Shown here: positions 1 to 6,413 of the stretch, piece after piece
Numbering within the stretch: position 1 is the first letter of the stretch
Layout: each line of letters begins with the position of its first letter
DNA from: Candidatus Aenigmatarchaeota archaeon
GTDB lineage: Archaea > Aenigmatarchaeota > Aenigmatarchaeia > CG10238-14
Length of the DNA stretch: 41,945 nucleotides
Assembly: GCA_017610225.1 (NCBI GenBank)
Contig: JAFCCM010000010.1
Span: forward strand, 1 to 41,945
Direction: 5' to 3'
Notes under the pieces: generated by a model
Database searches by the model: none
What the model saw: the letters and a program-made list of their open reading frames with translations, nothing else
Told to the model about the DNA's origin: nothing
Position numbers and translations under genes: made by a program

Positions 1-82
1 GTGGGGTGGCTCGTAGTTAATAACGAGATAAGCATAGAAGGCTTAAGAGATATTAACTAAACCATATGCAGTCCGCCCCACA
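1..82 (+). ncRNA. Structured RNA, tRNA-like with no recognisable T-arm
   Basis: A GC-rich end stem in very AT-rich DNA: bases 1-7 pair with 75-81 (one G-T), extendable to 1-9 with 73-81. The next segments follow exact tRNA spacing: two bases, a 4-bp D-like stem (10-13 with 24-27), one base, a perfect 5-bp stem (29-33 with 41-45) and a 7-base loop with T at the position before the anticodon (AGA, if read as a tRNA). No TTC-type T-arm can be folded in 46-74 and the D-loop lacks GG. Instead 14-22 is perfectly complementary to 51-59 (9 bp), which would give a rod or pseudoknot. It may be a degenerate tRNA gene, an unusual tRNA-like RNA or another small RNA. The window edge at base 1 limits the view. 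Confidence 0.45.
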
Positions 83-118
83 TCGCTCATCATGAACATT
101 ATTTTTACTGGAGGGAAT

Positions 119-283
119 ATGAAACAAAGATGTGATTTTTGCTCAACGACAAGTAAGCCAGGTGTTGTTTTCTACAAAGGGCTTCTCGGCGCTCTCATAT
201 GCTCAGATTGTGTCAAGGATATCATGAGGATTGTCTTAAAAAATGCCGTTAATAAGATGGATTTTAAACCCAGAAATAATTAA
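119..283 (+). CDS. Small zinc-finger protein, ClpX-ZBD-like
   Basis: A 54-residue protein with two CxxC pairs (CDFC near residues 5-8 and CSDC near 29-32) separated by a glycine-containing loop, the spacing of a treble-clef zinc finger such as the ClpX N-terminal domain. The start at 119 is chosen over the upstream in-frame ATG at 92 because GGAGGG lies just before it. There is no ATPase domain, so only a small zinc-binding or adaptor-like protein is inferred; no specific function is claimed. It follows the structured RNA at 1-82. Confidence 0.6.
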   Translation: MKQRCDFCSTTSKPGVVFYKGLLGALICSDCVKDIMRIVLKNAVNKMDFKPRNN

Positions 284-442
284 CAGATGCACTTGACGAG
301 CAAGTGATCAAGGACATTAGATCTGGATGAACCAGGTGGTATTTTTAGAAGTTTCAACATCAATGAAAGTGGGAGTTTGCAAGAGCAGAAAATAATAAGT
401 TAATAGAATTAACAGTAATGTTATAGTAAAGGAGAATGAAAC
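284..442 (+). other. Intergenic stretch with hairpins, no gene
   Basis: No open frame of note. CAGAT (284-288) can pair with ATCTG (321-325) around an inner 5-bp hairpin CACTT/AAGTG (290-294 with 302-306) with a 7-base loop. An alternative hairpin CTGG/CCAG lies at 323-335. The left half is richer in G and C than the surrounding DNA, like 1-82 and 1225-1340. It may be the remnant of an RNA gene or a leader of the next gene. The last bases carry the AAAGGAG ribosome-binding site of the gene at 443. Confidence 0.3.
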
Positions 443-634
443 ATGAGAGATGGAGTTAAATTTGTAGAAGGAATGCCAAATCCTAAAAGAAGAGCAGCTA
501 AAAAATCTCGTGGTTTTGGTATGGGAAAAATTGGTTCTGATGAAAAAAATGTTGTTGATATTTGGTGTCAAAGCCATGACCCTCTTTATAAAGTGAAAGG
601 TAAGGAGCGATATAGAAGAATGAAAATGAGGTGA
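443..634 (+). CDS. Small basic hypothetical protein
   Basis: A 63-residue, Lys/Arg-rich protein preceded by a good Shine-Dalgarno (AAAGGAG at 429-435). It has a basic stretch near residues 15-24 and a Lys/Arg-rich end (KGKERYRRMKMR). No known domain is recognised; the charge suggests nucleic-acid binding, which is only an inference. Its TGA stop overlaps the AGGTGA that serves as ribosome-binding site of the next gene, so the two are probably translated together. Confidence 0.6.
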   Translation: MRDGVKFVEGMPNPKRRAAKKSRGFGMGKIGSDEKNVVDIWCQSHDPLYKVKGKERYRRMKMR

Positions 635-636
635 AA

Positions 637-1002
637 ATGAATAAAAGAGAAATAAAATCAAGAAAAATACTGTTGCTTCAACTAGAATATTTATCTAATC
701 ATAGACCAAATTTAAATCCTGATTTTATTAAAGTTATAATAGAATATTTATCAAATATATCATTGGTTGATATGTTATTAATTAGTAATTGTATTGATAC
801 TTTTGACAGACGTAGTAAAGAATTTTTCTATTTTACTAAGATTCATATAAATTTATTACTAAATAAAAAATATCAAGAAAAAATTTACGATCCATTAATT
901 AATTATTATAAAAACGATAAGGATGGTTATAAAATGTCTATGTTTAAAACTCTTAAATTTATGAACGATCATGATTGGAAACATATAGAAAAAAGGAACT
1001 AA
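637..1002 (+). CDS. Hypothetical protein
   Basis: A 121-residue protein rich in Lys, Asn, Ile and Leu with predicted helical character and no recognised motif. ATG at 637 is preferred to the in-frame GTG at 631, because AGGTGA at 629-634 is then correctly placed as ribosome-binding site. It follows the 443-634 gene directly. Composition and codon use match the rest of the phage. Function unknown. Confidence 0.6.
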   Translation: MNKREIKSRKILLLQLEYLSNHRPNLNPDFIKVIIEYLSNISLVDMLLISNCIDTFDRRSKEFFYFTKIHINLLLNKKYQEKIYDPLINYYKNDKDGYKMSMFKTLKFMNDHDWKHIEKRN

Positions 1003-1044
1003 ATTTGATGTTTATGAATATTGTGATATGTTAGAGAAGATAAT

Positions 1045-1224
1045 TTGAGTAATACATACATTATTTGTATGAATGATTCAACCTTAGTTGTTATAATTGA
1101 TGATATTGAAAAAGCTAAAGTTGAAATGAAAAGGTTAAAAAAAGAACATCAAAAAATAGTTACACCTTGTGATGAATATAATGATGTTTTCTTTTGGCAT
1201 CTTTATGATGTTTCTGTAATATAA
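1045..1224 (+). CDS. Small phage hypothetical protein, TTG start
   Basis: A frame running from TTG 1045 to TAA 1222-1224 would encode 59 residues beginning (M)SNTYIICMNDSTLVV, then a charged helix and a C-terminal FWHLYDV stretch. An alternative ATG lies at 1069. AGAGAAG about 5-12 bases upstream favours the TTG. From memory, small phage proteins with a 'CMND' N-terminus and a C-terminal WH pair are common, but no function is known. It is moderately convincing because codon choice and amino-acid composition look coding. Confidence 0.5.
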   Translation: MSNTYIICMNDSTLVVIIDDIEKAKVEMKRLKKEHQKIVTPCDEYNDVFFWHLYDVSVI

Positions 1225-1340
1225 TTGGGTTGAGGTTGGGGAGGTTAGGAAATAACCACTGGGTGGAGAGTCTTGACCAAGACCTATAAGAATGCAGCTC
1301 CCGAATTGGTATGGTAGGGAGTTGCATTTCTGGTTCTAAC
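1225..1340 (+). other. GC-rich structured intergenic stretch
   Basis: No plus-strand gene is seen. The stretch is far richer in G than its surroundings and strongly folded: AATGCAGCTCCC pairs with GGGAGTTGCATT (12 bp, one G-T) around a 14-base loop containing TTGGTA, as in tRNA D-loops. GTCTT/AAGAC forms another hairpin and GGTT/AACC a third. No complete cloverleaf could be built. It may be decayed tRNA material or another structured RNA. A minus-strand frame crossing it is probably a shadow. Confidence 0.35.
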
Positions 1341-1526
1341 ATGGTAAGTTTTTCTATATATATTATGGAAAAATGTGAACATGATTACGAAATAAAAACT
1401 TGCCCAAAATGTGGGGAAGAATTTTGATATTTATGTTGTAGCGGAACTAATGCAGATCAGGGTGGAAAGTATGACCCTGATTATATGATGTACCCAAAAT
1501 GTGGTCAAGATTATTACGAAAAGTAA
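1341..1526 (+). pseudogene. Zinc-ribbon protein gene interrupted by in-frame TGA
   Basis: Reading from ATG 1341 (or 1365), the frame gives KCEHDYEIKTCPKCGEEF, then TGA at 1425-1427, then continues in the same frame with YLCCSGTNADQGGKYDPDY, YPKCGQDYYEK and TAA at 1524. The continuous similarity on both sides of the stop (CxxC, CC, CxxC-like pattern) shows one ancestral zinc-ribbon protein of about 54 residues. The expected Cys before PKCG in the last knuckle is Tyr, consistent with decay. TGA is an ordinary stop elsewhere here, so readthrough is unlikely but not excluded. Confidence 0.6.
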
Positions 1527-1537
1527 TAATCAAGATT

Positions 1538-1587
1538 ATACTATAGCTGATGTAGTATAGTGACCCTCGTTTGAGAGGAATATAGTC
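1538..1587 (+). other. Two adjacent hairpins before a terminator
   Basis: ATACTA (1538-1543) pairs with TAGTAT (1553-1558). Next, GAC-CCTC (1562-1568) can pair with GAGG (1575-1578) and GTC (1585-1587) as a bulged hairpin. The layout faintly resembles the D- and anticodon-arms of a tRNA, but no acceptor or T-arm was found. It sits directly upstream of the terminator at 1599, so it would lie at the 3' end of the transcript. Confidence 0.3.
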
Positions 1588-1598
1588 AGATTAATATT

Positions 1599-1621
1599 AA
1601 GAGTTTAAAAACTCTTTTTTT
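1599..1621 (+). terminator. Rho-independent terminator
   Basis: AAGAGTTT and AAACTCTT form a perfect inverted repeat followed by a T-run (to 1621). The stem is AT-rich, as expected in this genome. It ends the small-gene/structured-RNA unit at the left of the window, ahead of the promoter region of the replication block. Confidence 0.65.
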
Positions 1622-1690
1622 GTTGTAATTTTATTTTAAGAAATTATTTTTAAATCTAGTAACATATTATAAAATAATTTAAACGAAGGA

Positions 1691-1720
1691 TTGATATGTA
1701 ATTAGAAAATATTTTATACA
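1691..1720 (+). promoter_or_regulatory. Candidate sigma70-like promoter
   Basis: TTGATA at 1691-1696 and TATACA at 1715-1720 are separated by 18 bases, in the gap between a terminator and the first gene of the replication block. AT-rich DNA yields such matches by chance, so this is tentative. Confidence 0.35.
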
Positions 1721-1722
1721 TA

Positions 1723-1739
1723 TAGAACATAATATAAAG
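1723..1739 (+). promoter_or_regulatory. Recurrent upstream motif, candidate phage promoter
   Basis: TAGAACATAATATAAAG lies 27 bases before the ATG of the clamp-loader gene. It matches 16 of 17 bases of the element at 29704-29720, which also lies just before a gene in a non-coding gap; looser copies are at 17718 and 12538. Repeated occurrence in gaps at unit starts suggests a promoter, perhaps for the phage polymerase. Confidence 0.4.
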
Positions 1740-1765
1740 GAAATAATTTAATTGGAGAATATAAT

Positions 1766-2752
1766 ATGAAGATAGAGAGCTCATTATGGGTTGAAAAATA
1801 TCGGCCCCATACTATGAAAGATGTGGTACTGCCAGAAAATTATAAAAGAGAAATTGTAGGTTTTATTAAAAATGATAACATACCAAATATTTTATTTTCT
1901 GGGCCAGCTGGCGGGGGGAAAACAACAGTTGCTAGAGTCATATGTGGTCCAAATGGTGTATTACAAATACCAAAATCTAATTTATTAATGGCTAATGGTT
2001 CATCACAAGAAGGTAGGTCTATTAATTTTACAAAAACCGTTGTAGAACCATTTTTAAGAATTCCCCCAGCTGGAAATGATAAGTGGAAAATAATTCTTTT
2101 TGATGAAGCAGATAACTTAACACAAGAAAGTTTTTTATCTCTCAGAGGTACAATCGAAAAATATCAAACTAGATATGGTAGATTTATTTTTACATGTAAT
2201 TATCCAAGTAAAATTCCTGATCCTATAATTAGCAGATTTTCTCATTTTTCCTTTAAAATGTTACCTATGGACTATGTAGAAGCTTATGCAACAAAAATTT
2301 TAAAAGCAGAAAAAATTAGTTATACAGATGAAGATATTAGATTTGTTGTTGAGAATTTATATCCAGATGTTAGAAAAATTGTAAATACTCTTCAAAGAAA
2401 TACTAACACTGGTAAATTAATAATTAACAAAGACATAGCTTTAACAAGTGAAAAAGCTTTAATTGGTTCAATTGTAGAAATAATGAATTATATTAAAGCA
2501 GGAACACCAGCAAAAATTAATAAAGAGATGGGAATTATTATTACCTTACTTGATAAACCAGATTTAGAATTTGGTAATATATATGAACAATTATTTAAAC
2601 ATAAAGCCGTGCCCGTGTCAGCAAAAATTATTGTTAATAAATATTCAAGAGATCATCTTAATTGTTTAGTTCCTAGTATGCATTTTTCAGCTATGGTATT
2701 TGAAATGATTAAATCATCAACACAATATTTTTCAAACTTAAAAAAGAGATAA
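1766..2752 (+). CDS. Sliding-clamp loader ATPase, T4 gp44-like
   Basis: A 328-residue AAA+ protein that would load the phage sliding clamp on DNA by ATP hydrolysis. Visible motifs: N-terminal LWVEKYRP typical of clamp loaders, Walker A GPAGGGKT (46-53), Walker B LFDEAD (111-116), sensor-1 Asn in FTCNY (about 145) and the ISRF (SRC-type) motif near 155-158. Length matches T4 gp44 (about 320). TTGGAGAA precedes the ATG. It starts the replication block and is followed by primase and a probable clamp. No separate gp62-like small subunit was recognised; the 128-residue protein at 4486 is one unproven candidate. Confidence 0.92.
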   Translation: MKIESSLWVEKYRPHTMKDVVLPENYKREIVGFIKNDNIPNILFSGPAGGGKTTVARVICGPNGVLQIPKSNLLMANGSSQEGRSINFTKTVVEPFLRIPPAGNDKWKIILFDEADNLTQESFLSLRGTIEKYQTRYGRFIFTCNYPSKIPDPIISRFSHFSFKMLPMDYVEAYATKILKAEKISYTDEDIRFVVENLYPDVRKIVNTLQRNTNTGKLIINKDIALTSEKALIGSIVEIMNYIKAGTPAKINKEMGIIITLLDKPDLEFGNIYEQLFKHKAVPVSAKIIVNKYSRDHLNCLVPSMHFSAMVFEMIKSSTQYFSNLKKR

Positions 2753-2757
2753 TAAAA

Positions 2758-2883
2758 GTGAATATCATAGACATAAAAGAAAATGAAGATGGTTTAACAA
2801 CATTAGATATAGACATGACTCAAAAAGAAATGAGACTTTTAATGGAAGCTGAATTAAATAAAGTTTTAGCAGAGACTATATAG
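2758..2883 (+). CDS. Very small acidic hypothetical protein
   Basis: A 41-residue frame starting with GTG at 2758 and ending TAG at 2883. It begins (M)NIIDIKENEDG, followed by a short strand and an amphipathic helix. Such short 'IDIKENEDG' proteins occur in T4-like phages according to my memory of the families, without known function. It fills the whole gap between the clamp loader and the next gene, and its frame has phage-like codon use. The start codon is weakly supported. Confidence 0.5.
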   Translation: MNIIDIKENEDGLTTLDIDMTQKEMRLLMEAELNKVLAETI

Positions 2884-2895
2884 AGGAAATGAAAC

Positions 2896-3216
2896 ATGTA
2901 CCTATCACCAACGGAGATACAGAAAGCAAACAAGAAGAGGGAAGTAATAAGTAAATATTTTTTAGATGGTGTTTGTTTATGTAATGTATGTTCAGGCACT
3001 GGATTAAAAGGAGTACAAACTAATAGTTGGAATGATTCTATGTGGGATGGTATTTCATTTTGTGATAAATGTGAAGGTATTGGTTATTTAAAATGGAAAG
3101 AAACTATATTACATAAAGTATGTACTTGTTGTGATGGTGCTGGTTGTGATATATGTAATAATGAAGGTGTTTTAGATTGGATACAATATATGAGAGTAGG
3201 AGATAAAAATGGGTAA
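2896..3216 (+). CDS. DnaJ-type zinc-finger protein
   Basis: A 106-residue protein with CxxCxGxG-type knuckles: CNVCSGTG near 29-36, CDKCEGIG near 56-63, and CTCCDGAGC followed by CDICNNEG near 79-95. This is the cysteine-rich central module of DnaJ without the J-domain. Such free-standing modules bind zinc and often protein partners; a chaperone or scaffold role is inference. AGAGGAAA is a good ribosome-binding site, and the 3' end overlaps the next gene by 8 bases. Confidence 0.7.
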   Translation: MYLSPTEIQKANKKREVISKYFLDGVCLCNVCSGTGLKGVQTNSWNDSMWDGISFCDKCEGIGYLKWKETILHKVCTCCDGAGCDICNNEGVLDWIQYMRVGDKNG

Positions 3217-3481
3217 TGAACAAGGTAATATTAGTATGGGTATGAGTCAAGGGGTATGTCCTGAGTGTGGTTTTTCACATCCTCCTGTACAAGGTGGGTG
3301 TCCTATGAAAAAAGTAGAATCACCAGCAGGTGAAGTATTAAATTTTGATACTTTTTTTAGACCAATGAAAGAAATTATGTTTTCTCAAATTAAAATAAAA
3401 AACATTAAAGATTCAGAGAAATTTTTTAAATGGATGATTGTTACTGCTACTAAACTTGCAGAAGGTTATGTTGAGGAATAA
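3209..3481 (+). CDS. Small putative zinc-binding protein
   Basis: A 90-residue protein with CPECG (17-21) and a further Cys at about 31, followed by a helical C-terminal half. It overlaps both neighbours: its start lies inside the DnaJ-type gene and its TAA shares a base with the ATG of the primase gene, so its translation is probably coupled to the primase. No known family recognised. A role with the primase is suggested only by position. Confidence 0.6.
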   Translation: MGNEQGNISMGMSQGVCPECGFSHPPVQGGCPMKKVESPAGEVLNFDTFFRPMKEIMFSQIKIKNIKDSEKFFKWMIVTATKLAEGYVEE

Positions 3482-4473
3482 TGGGAACTATAGGAATATA
3501 TAATGAAGGATTTCTAGATTATCTGGAGCAAAACTTAGGCCCAGTAAAAATGAATCCTAAGAATATTATTGTTCCATGTCCTTGGTGTGATCTAAATAGA
3601 CAAACTAGTAAAAGTCATTTATGGATTTCACTGCATGACCCCATTTTTCATTGTTTTAGAGGTGGTTGTAATAAGAGTGGTTTAATTAGAAAATTAACAG
3701 AAAAAATAGAAGGTAATGATATTTCTCAAAAATTTGTTAATCAATTACAAGTTAAACATTTTAAAACTGAAAAAATAAAATTTGAAAAAAATATTTATAA
3801 ACCCAAAGATATAACAATTCCTTCTCTTAGAGATGATTATTTTAAATTAAAAGCTTTGTATATTAAACAAAGATTTAAATTTGCTAATATACCTTTATCA
3901 ACAGTTCCAGGTTTAATATTCGATATTGATGAATTAATAAGAATTAATTATATTCAACTTCCAGAAAAAGTTATAAGATTCAAAGATTACCTACAAACAA
4001 ATTTTGTTGGATTTTTAACTGAGAATAATTCATGTGTATCATTAAGAAATATAGATCCAAGATCAAACTTTAGATATTATAAATTAGATATACAACCTTC
4101 ACAACTCTTAGATTACTATAAATTATCTGGAAATAAAAGAAATTCAAATGAAATAGTTATGGCTGAAGGAATATTTGATATATATACTGAACATATATAT
4201 GATGTATTAGGGATAAAAAATAAAGTCAAAGCATACGTAGCAGCATTATCAACTTCTTATGTTGCAGCTATTAAAAGTTTTATTTTTAATGAGCAAATCT
4301 TTAGACCTATCATTCACATACTATCTGACAGAGAAATACCAATAAGTTACTACGAAAAAATTATGAAATATAATAAACATCTTATTAAATCATTACATGT
4401 TTATTATAATAAAACAGGAAAAGATTTTAATGATACACCAATTAATATAAGCTGTACAAATATTTTAAGTTAA
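3481..4473 (+). CDS. DNA primase, zinc finger plus TOPRIM
   Basis: A 330-residue primase that would make RNA primers at the phage fork. The N-terminus has a CHC2-type zinc ribbon (CPWC at 33-36, HCFRGGC at 57-63). A TOPRIM core is indicated by AEGIFD (228-233), with the catalytic Glu about 229, and by the acidic SDRE motif near 282-285. Length is close to T4 gp61 (342). The start ATG overlaps the preceding TAA (TAATG). It lies between clamp loader and clamp genes, fitting a replisome operon. No helicase domain is fused. Confidence 0.8.
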   Translation: MGTIGIYNEGFLDYLEQNLGPVKMNPKNIIVPCPWCDLNRQTSKSHLWISLHDPIFHCFRGGCNKSGLIRKLTEKIEGNDISQKFVNQLQVKHFKTEKIKFEKNIYKPKDITIPSLRDDYFKLKALYIKQRFKFANIPLSTVPGLIFDIDELIRINYIQLPEKVIRFKDYLQTNFVGFLTENNSCVSLRNIDPRSNFRYYKLDIQPSQLLDYYKLSGNKRNSNEIVMAEGIFDIYTEHIYDVLGIKNKVKAYVAALSTSYVAAIKSFIFNEQIFRPIIHILSDREIPISYYEKIMKYNKHLIKSLHVYYNKTGKDFNDTPINISCTNILS

Positions 4474-4485
4474 ATAGAGGGAATT

Positions 4486-4872
4486 ATGAACAAAAATTTA
4501 GAACAAAAATTTAGAGAAGCTTTTGAAGGAACTCTTGAAAATGTTGATTTGCAATATACTGGTAATTTAAAAAATTTAGATTATTTTGGTTTATTTTGTA
4601 AAGCAACTGCTCAGGATAAACTTTATAAGTTTCTCGGGTTAAACACATGTATGTTTAATTATAATCATGAAAAAACAGATTCAGTATTAATTATATTTTC
4701 AATACCAAATGGAGATGATTCAACTACAAAATTTGTAGCAGATAAAGTTATGGATATAGTTGAATTAAGTGAAAGTGTATTTATAACTCTTGATTATATA
4801 AAATCAAAAGAAGTAAAAGATGATAGATTTATTTATGTAACTATTGTTAAAAAAATAAATAACGGAAATTAA
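4486..4872 (+). CDS. Hypothetical protein in replication operon
   Basis: A 128-residue mixed alpha/beta protein with no motif I recognise. It starts 12 bases after the primase stop, behind AGAGGGAA, and is followed after 12 bases by the probable clamp gene. Its position suggests a replication accessory role (small clamp-loader subunit, primase partner or similar), but nothing in the sequence shows this. Composition is like its neighbours. Confidence 0.6.
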   Translation: MNKNLEQKFREAFEGTLENVDLQYTGNLKNLDYFGLFCKATAQDKLYKFLGLNTCMFNYNHEKTDSVLIIFSIPNGDDSTTKFVADKVMDIVELSESVFITLDYIKSKEVKDDRFIYVTIVKKINNGN

Positions 4873-4884
4873 GGAGAAAGAAGA

Positions 4885-5637
4885 ATGGAACAAGTGAATT
4901 TGAGTATGGAAAATTATGAACAATTTCTGAGATGTTTATCAATTTTAAAGGATGTTTGTAATGATGCAGATATTCATGATGGTATTTTAAGACAAAGAAC
5001 CAATGATAGTGCTAATGTTTTTGAAATTGATATGACTCCAATTATAGATACATTAGATGTACCTTTAGTTAATTTAAAACAAAAACTTGATTTGTTGAAA
5101 ATTTTTATGAGTCAAAGTTCAACACAAAGTCAAACAGTAGATATTATTGCAGATGATGATGGAAATTTTACTTTTTCTGATGAATATTCATCTATTAAAT
5201 TTCAAGGTCCAGAGCTTGAATATATGGATAATAGATTTATAACAACAGAAGAGTTAGAACATATTTTCACATTAAATGAGGAAGATGTAATTCTTTCAAC
5301 TGATATTGAATTAAATATTTCTGATAGAATGAGAATTATAGCTCAGAGTTTTAATGTTAATTCAACACAAATTTCATTTGAAGATGGTGTTGCTTCTATT
5401 ACTATGGAAACTCAAGGACATGACCAGAGTGCTAAAATTCTGTCAGATATTACTTTAGAACAACCTATGGTGTGCACAAGTAGTTTAACTAACACTCCAT
5501 TTATTATTGATCACGATGGAAAAATTGAGTTGAAAATGTATAATTATCAAGAGCAAATATGCTCTAATATCTTTAAAACTGCTATTTCTGATATTGATAT
5601 TACTATTTATGGAAGGAGTAGTTTAATAGAGGAGTAA
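4885..5637 (+). CDS. Probable sliding clamp, T4 gp45-like
   Basis: A 250-residue acidic protein made mostly of predicted beta strands and short helices. It has repeated features of a two-domain clamp: helix LVNLKQKLDLLKIF in the first half, then strands with ISFEDGVASITM, and near the end ICSNIFKTAISDIDITIYG. Length is near T4 gp45 (228). It lies three genes after the clamp loader, where a clamp is expected. The fold assignment is by pattern and context, not by a diagnostic motif; structure prediction would settle it. Confidence 0.55.
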   Translation: MEQVNLSMENYEQFLRCLSILKDVCNDADIHDGILRQRTNDSANVFEIDMTPIIDTLDVPLVNLKQKLDLLKIFMSQSSTQSQTVDIIADDDGNFTFSDEYSSIKFQGPELEYMDNRFITTEELEHIFTLNEEDVILSTDIELNISDRMRIIAQSFNVNSTQISFEDGVASITMETQGHDQSAKILSDITLEQPMVCTSSLTNTPFIIDHDGKIELKMYNYQEQICSNIFKTAISDIDITIYGRSSLIEE

Positions 5638-5641
5638 TTTT

Positions 5642-5863
5642 ATGTATGTACATTGTAATAAGTGCCATCATGAATGGGAATGTACAGACGAAGATGGAAG
5701 AAAATGCGATTGGTGTGGGGGTGGATCTTATATTTTAGGTGGCGCCCCCACATTATTAGAATATAATCTTGAGGAAACAATAACAAAATTAAGGAAAATG
5801 AATAATCCTTTGGCTGATAAAGTAATAGATAAAATATTAAGAAATTTAAAGTACAGTAGGTGA
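5642..5863 (+). CDS. Small zinc-ribbon protein
   Basis: A 73-residue protein with two CxxC knuckles (CNKC at 5-8, CDWC at 22-25), the second followed by a Gly-rich loop, then a helical tail (ITKLRKMNNPLADKVIDKIL). The stop TGA overlaps the AGGTGA ribosome-binding region of the next gene. It could be a transcription- or replication-associated zinc ribbon; function is not known. Confidence 0.65.
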   Translation: MYVHCNKCHHEWECTDEDGRKCDWCGGGSYILGGAPTLLEYNLEETITKLRKMNNPLADKVIDKILRNLKYSR

Positions 5864-5865
5864 AT

Positions 5866-6222
5866 ATGAGTGAATATTTTAAAAACTTGAATGTAAATTT
5901 AGCTATTGATAAACGAAAAGTTGGTTATGGAGATTTTCGGGATTGGTTTATAATAGAAGAAAGCAGACCAATTTATGAAACTGAGTTACAATTATTTATA
6001 AATGATGAACAAGTTCATAAAAGTTTTTTCCCAATAAATACAAAAGAAATAATTTGTAAAATTAATGGTAGTGTAACTCAAAATGTTTATGTAGAATCTA
6101 TGAGATGGGATGTGCCTGAGATGGGAATTACTAGAACTACTATATTTGATAAACCAACGAATGTAGCTATAGAAGATACATTGAATATAGATTTGACTAT
6201 AGAAATTAATACAGGAGAATAA
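5866..6222 (+). CDS. Hypothetical protein
   Basis: A 118-residue protein, mostly predicted beta strands, with no recognised family. ATG 5866 is preferred over an in-frame GTG at 5860 because AGGTGA then acts as ribosome-binding site. It has aromatic-rich segments (DFRDWFIIEE, SMRWDVPEM). It lies between a zinc ribbon and a broken small gene in the replication block. Function unknown. Confidence 0.55.
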   Translation: MSEYFKNLNVNLAIDKRKVGYGDFRDWFIIEESRPIYETELQLFINDEQVHKSFFPINTKEIICKINGSVTQNVYVESMRWDVPEMGITRTTIFDKPTNVAIEDTLNIDLTIEINTGE

Positions 6223-6223
6223 A

Positions 6224-6399
6224 ATGCACTCATTACTTATTTTTTTTTTAGATCATAAATATTCAATATAATGATGGATTTAAAAATAATATAGAACCAA
6301 AAATAATTGGTCATTGGAAAAAATTTAGAAATTATAAAAGATAGTGAAAATAGAAGTAAAAGTAAAAATTCTTCTATTAGTTTAAGTGAATTATATTAA
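6224..6399 (+). pseudogene. Broken small gene
   Basis: The 190-base gap holds three coding-like pieces in different frames: MHSLLIFFLDHK from ATG 6224, then IQYNDGFKNNIEPKIIGHWKK, then NLEIIKDSENRSKSKNSS, ending ELY-stop at 6399. At least two indels are needed to join them: one near 6250-6262 just after a run of ten T, one at the A-run 6318-6323. The ancestral product is unrecognised. Either the gene is decayed or the homopolymers contain sequence errors. Confidence 0.4.
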
Positions 6400-6413
6400 A
6401 GGAGATATAAATT

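Noticed and set aside
317..661. Minus-strand frame of 114 codons
   Set aside because: Phe/Ser/Leu-rich antisense of two supported plus-strand genes, no ribosome-binding site.
1225..1340. Complete tRNA gene
   Set aside because: Hairpins and a D-loop-like string are present, but no acceptor stem with matching T-arm could be built.
1160..1342. Minus-strand frame of 60 codons
   Set aside because: It crosses the GC-rich hairpin zone and the 3' end of a plus-strand small gene, has no ribosome-binding site and no recognisable protein; judged a shadow of structured DNA.
1425..1427. Genome-wide recoding of TGA
   Set aside because: TGA is the normal stop of several intact genes (for example at 634, 5863, 27477, 32005 and 38101) and Trp is encoded by TGG.
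1..1620. Group I intron
   Set aside because: Short strings such as GAATATAGTC recall the conserved S element, but no matching R element or P3-P8 core was found and no gene is interrupted there.
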